From: CAZSWR01 sp964610885
GTDB taxonomy: Bacteria; Bacteroidota; Ignavibacteria; Kapaibacteriales; UBA2268
DNA: 6,885 nt
Assembly: GCA_964610885.1 (NCBI GenBank)
Contig: CAZSWR010000130.1
Coordinates: forward strand, 1 to 6,885
Reading direction: 5' to 3'
Shown: positions 1 to 6,180 of the stretch, one piece after another
Numbering within the stretch: the first letter of the stretch is position 1
Layout of the letters: every line of letters starts with the position of its first letter
Notes under the pieces: generated by a model
What the model was told of the DNA's origin: nothing
Database searches by the model: none
The model's input: the letters and a program-made list of their open reading frames with translations, nothing else
Translations under genes and position numbers: made by a program

Positions 1-1829
1 TCGCATTCGATTTGGCAACGCACCGCGGCTACGATTCGGACCACCCACGCGTGGTCGGCGACGTCGGCAAAGCTGGCGTGGCAGTGGATTCGATCCTCGA
101 TATGCAAATCCTCTTCCGTGGCATTCCTCTGGACAAGATGTCCGTCTCGATGACCATGAACGGCGCAGTTTTGCCGGTTATGGCCTTCTATATCCTGGCA
201 GCCGAAGAGCAAGGCGTCAAACCCGAGCAACTCGCCGGCACCATCCAGAACGACATTTTGAAAGAATACATGGTGCGCAACACTTACATCTATCCTCCCG
301 AAATGTCGATGCGCATTATTGGCGATATCTTCGCATTCACTTCGCGCAAGATGCCGAAATTCAATAGTATCTCGATTTCCGGCTACCACATGCAGGAAGC
401 CGGCGCCACAGCCGATTTGGAAATGGGCTACACGCTCGCCGACGGTTTGGAATACCTCCGCACAGGTATCAAAGCAGGCCTCGGAGTGGACGACTTTGCC
501 CCGCGCCTCTCGTTCTTCTGGGCAATCGGCAAGAACTACTTCATGGAAATCGCAAAAATGCGCGCAGCACGCCTCCTTTGGGCCAAAATCATCAAAGGAT
601 TCGACCCGAAGAACCCGAAATCAATGGCGCTCCGCACGCACAGCCAAACATCCGGCTGGAGCCTTACCGAGCAGGACCCGTTCAATAACGTCGTCCGCAC
701 GTGCATCGAAGCAATGGCAGCCGCGTTGGGCCACACCCAATCGCTCCACACCAACTCGCTCGACGAGGCAATTGCCCTCCCGACCGACTTCTCTGCACGT
801 ATCGCCCGAAACACCCAGCTCTTCCTTCAGGACGAAACCGGTATCTGCAAAACTGTCGATCCGTTTGGTGGCTCGTACTATGTGGAATCGCTTACAAACG
901 ATTTGATGCACAAAGCATGGTCGCACATCCAGGAAATCGAATCGCTCGGCGGAATGGCCAAAGCCATCGAGACAGGCGTTCCGAAGATGCGCATCGAAGA
1001 GGCAGCCGCACGCCGCCAGGCACGTATCGATTCCGGCAGCGAGACAATCGCCGGAGTGAACCGCTACCGCTTGGACAAAGAGGAGCCAATCGACATCCTC
1101 GACATCGACAATTCGGCCGTCCGCGACTCGCAGATCGAAAGATTGAACCAATTGCGCTCGAACCGTAACAACGAAGACGTCCGCGCCGCTCTCGAAGCAA
1201 TTACCAAATCTTGCGAATCCGGCGAAGGCAATTTGCTCGAACTCGCCGTGGATGCAGCCCGCAAACGCGCCAGCTTGGGCGAAATCTCCGACGCAATCGA
1301 AAAGATTTCCGGCCGCCACAAAGCAGTTATCCGCTCCATTTCCGGCGTTTACAGCTCGGAATACAGCGACAACGAAACAATCGAAGAAGTCCGCAAAATG
1401 ACTGACGACTTCGAGAAAGCCGAAGGACGCCGCCCGAGAATCCTCATCGCCAAGATGGGCCAGGACGGACACGACCGCGGAGCCAAAGTGGTTGCCACGG
1501 CCTACGCCGACATGGGATTCGACGTTGATATAGGCCCGCTCTTCCAGACGCCCGAAGAAACTGCACGCATGGCAGTCGAAAACGACGTCCACGTGGTGGG
1601 AGCTTCGTCGCTCGCAGCCGGCCACAAAACGCTGATTCCGCAGCTTGCCGAAGAATTGAAGAAATTGGGCCGGCCGGACATCGTCATCATTGCCGGTGGC
1701 GTTATCCCAGCCCAAGACTACGACTTCCTCTACGCAAACGGCGCATCGGCCATCTTCGGCCCGGGAACGGTTATCCCCGTGGCAGCCAAGAAGATCCTCG
1801 AAGAATTGAAAAAGAGAATCGAAGGCTAA
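1..1829 (+). CDS. mutB: Methylmalonyl-CoA mutase large (catalytic) subunit, 5' end outside window
   Basis: Adenosylcobalamin-dependent enzyme that interconverts (R)-methylmalonyl-CoA and succinyl-CoA in the cytoplasm, in propionate metabolism. The frame is open to the left edge and already reads AFDLATHRGYDSD before the first TTG (position 12). That motif is internal in the family, so the true start lies upstream and roughly 110 residues are missing. Numbering from codon 12: the substrate-binding TIM-barrel part contains NGAVLP, RNTYIYPPE, SGYHMQEAGATAD, APRLSFFW and RTHSQTSGW (208-216). A linker leads to the C-terminal B12-binding domain (~470-600) with the cobalamin-ligand motif DGHDRG (485-490, lower-ligand His487), the SxL motif (532-534) and GG (562-563). 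It is close to Propionibacterium MutB over its whole length, with no lesions. Catalytic residues look intact, so it is probably active. The partner small subunit would be expected upstream, outside the window. A terminator follows 36 bases after the stop. Confidence 0.97.
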   Translation, partial: AFDLATHRGYDSDHPRVVGDVGKAGVAVDSILDMQILFRGIPLDKMSVSMTMNGAVLPVMAFYILAAEEQGVKPEQLAGTIQNDILKEYMVRNTYIYPPEMSMRIIGDIFAFTSRKMPKFNSISISGYHMQEAGATADLEMGYTLADGLEYLRTGIKAGLGVDDFAPRLSFFWAIGKNYFMEIAKMRAARLLWAKIIKGFDPKNPKSMALRTHSQTSGWSLTEQDPFNNVVRTCIEAMAAALGHTQSLHTNSLDEAIALPTDFSARIARNTQLFLQDETGICKTVDPFGGSYYVESLTNDLMHKAWSHIQEIESLGGMAKAIETGVPKMRIEEAAARRQARIDSGSETIAGVNRYRLDKEEPIDILDIDNSAVRDSQIERLNQLRSNRNNEDVRAALEAITKSCESGEGNLLELAVDAARKRASLGEISDAIEKISGRHKAVIRSISGVYSSEYSDNETIEEVRKMTDDFEKAEGRRPRILIAKMGQDGHDRGAKVVATAYADMGFDVDIGPLFQTPEETARMAVENDVHVVGASSLAAGHKTLIPQLAEELKKLGRPDIVIIAGGVIPAQDYDFLYANGASAIFGPGTVIPVAAKKILEELKKRIEG

Positions 1830-1865
1830 TCGCCCAGGCGTGTAACATTTATTTAATTCAAACGT

Positions 1866-1910
1866 ACATCCCTTTTCGAAAGCGAACAATCGCTCGAAAA
1901 GGGATGTTTT
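1866..1910 (+). terminator. Rho-independent terminator after mutB
   Basis: A 13-bp perfect stem, ACATCCCTTTTCG (1866-1878) against CGAAAAGGGATGT (1895-1907), is continued by an inner AGCG/CGCT pair closing the loop AACAAT. A short T run (TTTT, 1907-1910) follows. It lies 36 bases past the mutB stop and separates it from the AT-rich region to the right. The U tract is short, but the stem is strong. Confidence 0.85.
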
Positions 1911-1941
1911 GTAACTCTCAAATTGGATTAATTTGCTCTCA

Positions 1942-1959
1942 AATATTCTATTGAATATT
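1942..1959. repeat. Perfect 7-bp palindrome (possible operator)
   Basis: AATATTC (1942-1948) and GAATATT (1953-1959) form a perfect inverted repeat around TATT. It ends two bases before the candidate -35 box at 1962, a position where a regulator could bind. It is also AT-only apart from one C/G pair in AT-rich DNA, so chance is possible. Confidence 0.35.
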
Positions 1960-1961
1960 AC

Positions 1962-1990
1962 TTGAAATTATGTATTTTGCTATAGATAAT
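1962..1990 (+). promoter_or_regulatory. Candidate sigma70-type promoter for fic
   Basis: TTGAAA (1962-1967) is followed by a 17-base spacer and GATAAT (1985-1990); each box matches the sigma70 consensus at five of six positions. The implied leader before the fic ATG is about 165-170 bases. In AT-rich DNA such matches arise by chance, and if the host is a Bacteroidota its promoters differ, so this is only a candidate. Confidence 0.35.
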
Positions 1991-2164
1991 AAATAATGAA
2001 TTTGATTTTCAAAAATGATACGAGTTTGCTGATTTATACCACAAATGTGAAAATATTAATACATCGCGTTGCAAATAATGGCGCATAATTAAAACAGTTA
2101 GGTCAAAGAATGAGCAGATTTTGAGTACTTTCCGAAAAATTTAAGCGGAGAAATTGAGGATATA

Positions 2165-3256
2165 ATGATACCATTTGTTCCGGATAAGCTTCCATTGTCA
2201 AATATTGATTGGTCAAGATTAATAACCTTGATTGGAGATGCCAACAGAGAACTTGCCAAATATGATAGCTCTCTAAAATCTATTGTTAATCCAAACATAT
2301 TGCTTTCGCCTTTGACTACCAACGAAGCAGTTTTATCATCCAAAATTGAAGGCACTCAAGCTACTTTGCAAGATGTTTTGAAATTCGAGGCTTCACCAGA
2401 TGCAATCAATCCGAAATATCACGATATTCAAGAAGTATTGAATTATAGAATAGCTATCAATTCAGCTATTGAGGATATGAAAATAAGGCCAATAAATCTA
2501 AACCTTATTAAATCAATTCATTACAATCTTCTTGATTCAGTTAGAGGGACAAATAAAACTCCTGGGCAGTTTCGAAGAATTCAGAACTGGATTGGCGCAA
2601 TCGGTACTCCCATTGAACAAGCATTTTTTGTGCCACCAGATCCGGCCATGTTGATGACGTTTCTATCTGATTTTGAGAATTATATTCATTATGAAGAGAA
2701 GGACAGAATTGTTCAACTTGCAATAATTCATGCTCAATTTGAAATACTTCACCCCTTCCTTGACGGGAATGGCAGATTGGGAAGAATTCTAATACCACTT
2801 TTTTTGTTCGAGAAGAAATTACTGAGTAGTCCTGCTTTTTATATGAGCGAATACTTCGAAGCAAATCGTCGAGATTATTATGAAACTCTTAGAAACATTA
2901 CGAATAACAATCAATGGCAAGAATGGATTGAATTCTTTTTAACGGCTTTTATCTCTCAAGCAAGAAAAATATCCGATAAATCGACAAAGATACTGGATTT
3001 ATACAACCACATGAAACATATTATTCGCGGTTTAAATATCCGAGATTCATTGCCTGTTTTAGACACATTGTTTTATATGCCCATTTTTACTTCAAGACAT
3101 TTTATCAGCTATTCAGGGATTCCTAAAGCTACTGCACTAAAAATTCTAAAAAAAATGGAAGACAAAGATCTGATTATTTTATTAGAAAAATCAAGCGGTA
3201 GAAAACCTAATGTTTATATATTTACACATCTACTGTCTATAATTGAAGAAAGGTAA
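2165..3256 (+). CDS. Fic family protein, class II (self-inhibited), predicted AMP-transferase
   Basis: 363 residues, the usual length for stand-alone class II Fic proteins such as the Shewanella and Bacteroides enzymes. Fic proteins typically transfer AMP from ATP to Ser/Thr/Tyr hydroxyls of target proteins. Seen in order: an N-terminal Fic_N region with the inhibitory-helix motif S58-SKI-E62-G63 (S/TxxxE-G/N), whose Glu blocks productive ATP binding; the target-positioning flap region (~140-158, QNWIG to FFVPP); the complete active-site motif HPFLDGNGRLGR (196-207, catalytic His196); and a C-terminal winged-helix-like segment (~295-360, with the SRHFISYSGIPKATALKILK stretch). The start at 2165 is supported by GAGGA four bases upstream and by the family-typical N terminus. 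It stands alone: no antitoxin gene is adjacent, as expected when inhibition is built in. It is clearly more AT-rich than mutB and trmO, suggesting acquisition. The target protein cannot be predicted. Confidence 0.94.
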   Translation: MIPFVPDKLPLSNIDWSRLITLIGDANRELAKYDSSLKSIVNPNILLSPLTTNEAVLSSKIEGTQATLQDVLKFEASPDAINPKYHDIQEVLNYRIAINSAIEDMKIRPINLNLIKSIHYNLLDSVRGTNKTPGQFRRIQNWIGAIGTPIEQAFFVPPDPAMLMTFLSDFENYIHYEEKDRIVQLAIIHAQFEILHPFLDGNGRLGRILIPLFLFEKKLLSSPAFYMSEYFEANRRDYYETLRNITNNNQWQEWIEFFLTAFISQARKISDKSTKILDLYNHMKHIIRGLNIRDSLPVLDTLFYMPIFTSRHFISYSGIPKATALKILKKMEDKDLIILLEKSSGRKPNVYIFTHLLSIIEER

Positions 3257-3312
3257 GTAACTTGAGTATTCTTGGCGTCTATATATTTGAGTGTATATCC
3301 AAAATATGTCTT

Positions 3313-3411
3313 GTGTCTTGATTTGAGACAAAAGATATTTTGCGTCTCGTTTGTCTGGTGTATCGAGACACATGCTTGGTAGTGTCTCATTGATTAGACA
3401 AAAAGTATTGG
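3313..3411. repeat. Cluster of GTCT/AGAC inverted repeats within a ~30-bp imperfect direct repeat
   Basis: Two imperfect direct copies, starting GTGTCT at 3313 and 3382 (69 bases apart), both continue through GAT and AGACAAAA to a TATT-rich end. Several inverted pairs overlap them: TGTCT (3314-3318)/AGACA (3326-3330); GAGAC (3325-3329)/GTCTC (3344-3348); a perfect 7-bp pair GAGACAC (3365-3371)/GTGTCTC (3382-3388); and TGTCT (3383-3387)/AGACA (3396-3400). The hairpins could act as a terminator or processing structure, and the regular sites could bind a protein. Function is unknown. Confidence 0.6.
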
Positions 3412-3605
3412 GGATCAAAATTTGAATTTTGAAGATGTTTGTCGCAATTTTTGGGTTTAGTAGCAGCTGGATTCAATACAAAATGTTATGACACTTTCTC
3501 CAGAATGTAGGCTGCAAATGATCATCAATCGCCTGAGAGCAGGCTGAGGGACATAGAATCGTAGTGTCAAGTAGAAAATTGTTTATATCAATAGCAATAG
3601 CCTCA

Positions 3606-3635
3606 CCCCTGCCCCTCTCGCAGGTTTGGCTGGGG
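3606..3635. repeat. C-rich imperfect hairpin
   Basis: CCCCTGCC (3606-3613) pairs with GGCTGGGG (3628-3635) except for one central T/T mismatch, with a 14-base loop. No T run follows, so it is not a classical terminator. It is unusually GC-rich for its surroundings and may be a piece of a dispersed repeat. Confidence 0.35.
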
Positions 3636-3681
3636 ACGGAATCCAATAATGCTACTATTTCAACAGGCTTTTTATTTTTTT

Positions 3682-3687
3682 GAGGAG
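3682..3687 (+). promoter_or_regulatory. Ribosome binding site of trmO
   Basis: GAGGAG six bases before the ATG at 3694. It decides this start over the upstream in-frame ATG at 3649, which would add 15 non-conserved, hydrophobic and Phe-rich residues. Confidence 0.8.
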
Positions 3688-3693
3688 AAATCT

Positions 3694-4149
3694 ATGCAGA
3701 AATTCGAGATCAGTCCGATTGCCCACGTCAGCAATTCGCGCCAAGCGATTCAAGACGACAAATGGAAACCGATTATTTCCGAAATCACTCTGACAGGCGA
3801 AATGCCGGACGAATGCCTGGACGGCATCGAGACGTTTTCGCACTTGGAAATTGTGTATTATTTCCACAAATCAGATTTTGAACTGAACGGCGCTGCGCAC
3901 CCACGCGAGAACCCTGAATACCCGCGCGTCGGAATATTCGCACAGAGGAAGAAAGACCGCCCGAACCACTTGGGCCTGACTTTCGTGAAACTGCTCGAGC
4001 GGCGGGGGCGGACATTGGTCGTGTCGCATTTGGACGCAATCGACGGCACGCCGGTGATCGACATCAAGCCGGTTTTCGCGGAGTTCTTGCCGCCGGGCGA
4101 AGTCCAGCAGCCGGACTGGTCGCACGACATTGTCAAGAATTATTGGTAG
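3694..4149 (+). CDS. trmO: tRNA (N6-threonylcarbamoyladenosine(37)-N6)-methyltransferase TrmO, short form
   Basis: 151 residues of the TrmO/TsaA (formerly UPF0066, YaeB/VirR) family, a SAM-dependent methyltransferase with a beta-barrel fold. It converts t6A37 to m6t6A37 in tRNA-Thr and so tunes decoding of ACY codons. Visible family marks: N-terminal ISPIAHV (6-12), the LEIVYYFH strand (51-58), RKKDRPNHLGLT (85-96), which corresponds to the usual RPNPIG SAM-binding motif, and the signature LDAIDGTPVIDIKP (103-116). E. coli TrmO is about 235 residues because of a C-terminal domain; this protein ends soon after the core, as short archaeal and many bacterial members do, with no sign of truncation. 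The start is set by GAGGAG and the conserved N terminus. Its GC-rich codons match mutB rather than fic. It appears monocistronic and is followed by a strong terminator. Family assignment is firm; the exact tRNA substrate is by homology. Confidence 0.9.
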   Translation: MQKFEISPIAHVSNSRQAIQDDKWKPIISEITLTGEMPDECLDGIETFSHLEIVYYFHKSDFELNGAAHPRENPEYPRVGIFAQRKKDRPNHLGLTFVKLLERRGRTLVVSHLDAIDGTPVIDIKPVFAEFLPPGEVQQPDWSHDIVKNYW

Positions 4150-4187
4150 GCGGCCGTGGAGGCTCCCCAGCATGAACCAAACAGGAG

Positions 4188-4235
4188 AATCCGAAATCGT
4201 ATGTATCGCCACGAGCTACGTTTTCGGATTTTTTT
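4188..4235 (+). terminator. Rho-independent terminator after trmO
   Basis: AATCCGAAATCGTA (4188-4201) pairs with TACGTTTTCGGATT (4217-4230): a 14-bp stem with a single mismatch and a 15-base loop, running into seven consecutive T (4229-4235). It lies about 40 bases after the trmO stop and is the clearest terminator in the window. Confidence 0.93.
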
Positions 4236-4387
4236 CTGCCATGACACGCCATCCGCCAAGCAAGCCTGGAGAAATTCGCAAAGCAATCAATATCAAAATA
4301 TCTTTTGATTTCTTGGGATTTAAGTGTATTTTATGAGTAAATGAATTGGCTTAATTCCCAAATAGTAATATTGCGAATACAAAAAAA

Positions 4388-4900
4388 ATGGAAAGAACTA
4401 ATACCAATCGAGCAATTTCTAAGTTACTGATGTTCGTGTTGGGAATAGCTGCTTTGTCATTGTTCGTGGGTACACCAGATGCAACTCCTAAAAATAAAGA
4501 GAATTGCAAATGCGACACAGCTTTTGTAAGAGAATACTCCAAATTTATCATCAGGAATCTTATACCGGTGCCGAATTCAGACGACCTAAGTATTTTGATA
4601 TTGAAAAATTGCAATTATCAGGTGTCTCTGAAAAATAGAGCTTTATTCACTGTGGACAATTCGACCTATGAGGTTTACGATATTGCCGACAGTCTTAAGC
4701 CATTAAGCGAAGAGGAAGCGATCTCTTTATCGCGGTTGTACAATCGAATTTTGCATATATGGGCAGACAGCGTAACACAACTGTATGCTTACCAGTTTAA
4801 TGATAATTGGTTAATTACTCATGTTAAACTAAACCCATATACCAAGTCAAGGCCTTGTAGTATCTATATAAATAAATACAATTATCGGCTGGAGCATTAA
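4388..4900 (+). CDS. Hypothetical exported or membrane-anchored protein (170 aa)
   Basis: I do not recognise this family. The protein has a short polar N terminus, a hydrophobic stretch at about residues 12-28 (from KLLMFV to LFVG), then a polar chain with a CKC motif at 40-42 and mixed alpha/beta character, ending in YNYRLEH. The hydrophobic stretch looks like a Sec signal peptide or a single N-terminal anchor. There is no lipobox Cys after it. The ATG at 4388 is preceded by an A run rather than a Shine-Dalgarno sequence; the only alternative, Met15, would cut into the hydrophobic segment. Codon use is AT-rich, like fic and unlike trmO. RHS remnant 1 begins less than 30 bases after the stop, so the gene may be a leftover effector or immunity gene of an RHS locus; this is inference from position only. 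Confidence 0.7.
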   Translation: MERTNTNRAISKLLMFVLGIAALSLFVGTPDATPKNKENCKCDTAFVREYSKFIIRNLIPVPNSDDLSILILKNCNYQVSLKNRALFTVDNSTYEVYDIADSLKPLSEEEAISLSRLYNRILHIWADSVTQLYAYQFNDNWLITHVKLNPYTKSRPCSIYINKYNYRLEH

Positions 4901-4917
4901 CTATTTATTATTAATGA

Positions 4918-5100
4918 ACCACGGTGCGCTGCTCGCTGAAGCAGGACGGCACTTTGACTGGCTACCGGGATTACGAACCTTTTGGCGCCCCACACACTGC
5001 GAAGCAGGAGAAAACCCGCCTGGGCTTCTCGGGCAAGGAACAGGACAAAGATAGCTCTCTGACTTGCCACTGATTCCGCAAGTACGATTACGACACGGTG
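4918..5100 (+). pseudogene. RHS/YD-repeat core remnant 1
   Basis: The frame starting after the stop at 4915-4917 reads LKQDGTLTGYRDYEPFG and then RLGFSGKEQDKD, which is the junction region of RHS-repeat-associated core domains (GYRDYxPFG ... RxGFSGKExD). The frame hits TGA at 5071-5073 where the family has a Gly (H-G-V/A-R), then continues with FRKYDYDT before similarity fades near 5095; the next stop is at 5137. There is no start codon or ribosome binding site, and most of an RHS protein (usually more than 1000 residues) is missing. It is a dead fragment. It is more GC-rich than the adjacent hypothetical gene, consistent with origin from a host RHS gene. Confidence 0.85.
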
Positions 5101-5172
5101 GAAAATCCAGCCCGCAAAATTATCGCGCGAGCGATTTGATTTTGGTAGAAATATGTGCTATATTATGTTTTT

Positions 5173-5275
5173 ATCCCGTAGGGATTAAATTCTGGTGGCA
5201 TCGATATTTTGACCCCTACGGGGTAGGTTGGTTTTAAAGTTTCAATTAACTACCATAATTTAACCGCTACGCGGT
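5173..5275. repeat. Three related 13-bp palindromes (ATCCCGTAGGGAT type)
   Basis: Each unit has 5-base perfect arms around GTA or TAC: ATCCCGTAGGGAT (5173-5185), ACCCCTACGGGGT (5212-5224) and ACCGCTACGCGGT (5263-5275). The arms differ but pair within each unit, so compensatory change is visible. The first unit is in the opposite orientation to the other two. TTAAATTCTGGT follows the first, and the reverse complement of the bases before the third reads GTTAAATTATGG, so the flanks are also related. The pattern suggests a REP-like dispersed intergenic repeat in this genome. Confidence 0.7.
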
Positions 5276-5295
5276 AGGAAAGTAAACGAACCCAA

Positions 5296-5380
5296 CGGTT
5301 CTGCCGACATTTTGGCGCCTCTCTCTCGGCAAAGCAAAACAAATCTCGTTTGGGTTTCATCGACAAGGGGCAAGACAAAG
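5296..5380 (+). pseudogene. RHS/YD-repeat core remnant 2
   Basis: In the frame of TTT at 5311 this reads FGASLSAKQNKSRLGFIDK followed by GQDKG. It aligns codon by codon with remnant 1 (FGAPHTAKQEK, then RLGFSGKEQDK). Similarity begins around CGG at 5296 and is lost after GACAAAG at 5380. The frame then runs through unrelated sequence to a stop at 5407-5409. It has no start signal. The wobble-position differences from remnant 1 show the two copies are old or came from different RHS genes rather than from a recent duplication. Confidence 0.78.
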
Positions 5381-5424
5381 GTAAGCGGAATTGTTTAGAG
5401 CAGAAATGAATAAAAAATATTGAC

Positions 5425-5430
5425 GGAAGG
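5425..5430 (+). promoter_or_regulatory. Ribosome binding site selecting a TTG start
   Basis: GGAAGG with a 7-base spacer to TTG at 5438. This favours TTG 5438 over the upstream in-frame TTG at 5420, which lacks such a site and would put six extra residues before the signal peptide. A five-codon reading frame (MNKKY, 5406-5423) lies just upstream in another frame and may be chance. Confidence 0.6.
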
Positions 5431-5437
5431 CTCGATT

Positions 5438-6175
5438 TTGAAAAGAATACTGTTAATTGCTCTTGTTCTTGTAAGTCATGTTTTTGCCCAGAACAACGAA
5501 GAAGTCGAAAATGTTGATTTGATATCAAACCTTGCTGACTCAAATCTTATCAGATCTTCTGATTTCAATCTGAGGCAATATATTAAACATCTGAAAATCA
5601 TCGTATCGAAAGAAAGAATCATTCACCAGCTTATTGAGAGTATTGACACCAATTACAGAGTAAACTATTTTAAATTAAAAAGTATGCTGAGTTCCTCGTA
5701 TGAGTTAAAACAGTACTTTTTCGGTTGTGAACTCGTTCAGTGTTTGGAAGGGATAATAGCTTCAGATTCCGCAGGATTAAGAGGTTTCGAACAAATAATC
5801 AACCAATACAATGGCCTGAATGATGGGATGGTAGACAGCATAGTCAATTATTACTCTCTTAAAAATGAAGCCCAATTAAGAAGAGATAAATCAAACCACG
5901 AATTTTATTTGCAGTTTTTTAATAAATTATCTGAGCCAGGAAAAGTGTTAATAACATATATTGACAAGTACCTGAATAATAAATATTTTATTCATACCGG
6001 AGCTTATAGTGAATTGGAATATTCTGACCTTATTGAGTTAAAATCAATATATTACAAATGGTGGCAAGCGAATAGACATAAAACCATCAAAGAGATCAAT
6101 GTAAACTTAAAGCAAAAAGGGAGCCCACTTACGAAGACAAAGTATTATCAGTTTTTTTATCAAGCAAATAAATGA
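5438..6175 (+). CDS. Hypothetical secreted protein (245 aa) between RHS remnants
   Basis: I do not recognise this family. From the TTG start the N terminus is a classic Sec signal peptide: MKR, a hydrophobic core ILLIALVLV, and a VFA/Q signal peptidase I site after residue 17. The mature protein of about 228 residues is polar, Lys/Asn/Tyr-rich and mostly helical in appearance, with two Cys close together (FFGCELVQC) and a WW pair near the C terminus. No lipobox, transmembrane segment or catalytic motif is evident. The start is supported by GGAAGG. The gene is intact and AT-rich. It begins 57 bases after RHS remnant 2 fades, and its stop is five bases before RHS remnant 3, so it sits where an RHS tip-associated effector or immunity gene would be. 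That role is inference; a resident secreted protein with no link to RHS is equally possible. Confidence 0.75.
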   Translation: MKRILLIALVLVSHVFAQNNEEVENVDLISNLADSNLIRSSDFNLRQYIKHLKIIVSKERIIHQLIESIDTNYRVNYFKLKSMLSSSYELKQYFFGCELVQCLEGIIASDSAGLRGFEQIINQYNGLNDGMVDSIVNYYSLKNEAQLRRDKSNHEFYLQFFNKLSEPGKVLITYIDKYLNNKYFIHTGAYSELEYSDLIELKSIYYKWWQANRHKTIKEINVNLKQKGSPLTKTKYYQFFYQANK

Positions 6176-6180
6176 TGATA

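Larger units (their letters stand above)
1911..2164. other. AT-rich intergenic region upstream of fic
   Basis: About 250 bases between the mutB terminator and the fic start. I see no convincing gene on either strand. It holds the palindrome at 1942-1959 and the candidate promoter at 1962-1990, listed separately, and ends with the fic ribosome binding site GAGGA (2156-2160). The composition shifts sharply to AT compared with mutB. Confidence 0.7.
3257..3693. other. Non-coding, repeat-containing gap between fic and trmO
   Basis: About 437 bases with no credible gene on either strand; the short frames present have no start signal or family-like sequence. It contains the GTCT/AGAC repeat cluster (3313-3411), a small hairpin GCCTG-AGAG-CAGGC (3531-3544), a C-rich imperfect hairpin (3606-3635) and, at its right end, the trmO ribosome binding site. 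No obvious rho-independent terminator for fic is visible, so the repeat hairpins may serve that purpose. Confidence 0.65.

Noticed and set aside
319..906. A 195-codon + strand frame inside mutB
   Set aside because: It overlaps mutB in another frame, and its Arg/Ser/Pro-rich translation is typical of a shadow frame.
621..1889. A 422-codon open frame on the minus strand opposite mutB
   Set aside because: It is antisense to conserved mutB codons, is a by-product of GC-biased codon use, has a low-complexity Phe/Val/Asp/Gly/Ala-rich translation, and its start lies inside the terminator hairpin.
3531..3544. Hairpin GCCTG-AGAG-CAGGC as a terminator
   Set aside because: The stem is only 5 bp and no T run follows; it could be chance.
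3257..3693. Possible CRISPR array or RNA gene in the repeat-rich gap
   Set aside because: The repeats are imperfect, only two direct copies are present, there are no regular spacers, and no tRNA or known RNA fold is visible.
2165..4149. Fic and TrmO as a two-gene toxin/defence module
   Set aside because: A 437-base non-coding gap, different base composition and a separate ribosome binding site and terminator for trmO argue for independent units.
4130..4336. A 68-codon + strand frame overlapping the trmO end
   Set aside because: It runs through the trmO terminator hairpin, has no ribosome binding site and no family-like sequence.
5250..5543. A minus-strand frame of 97 codons across RHS remnant 2
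   Set aside because: It is antisense to the RHS remnant and the signal peptide of the downstream gene; no start signal or recognisable motif.
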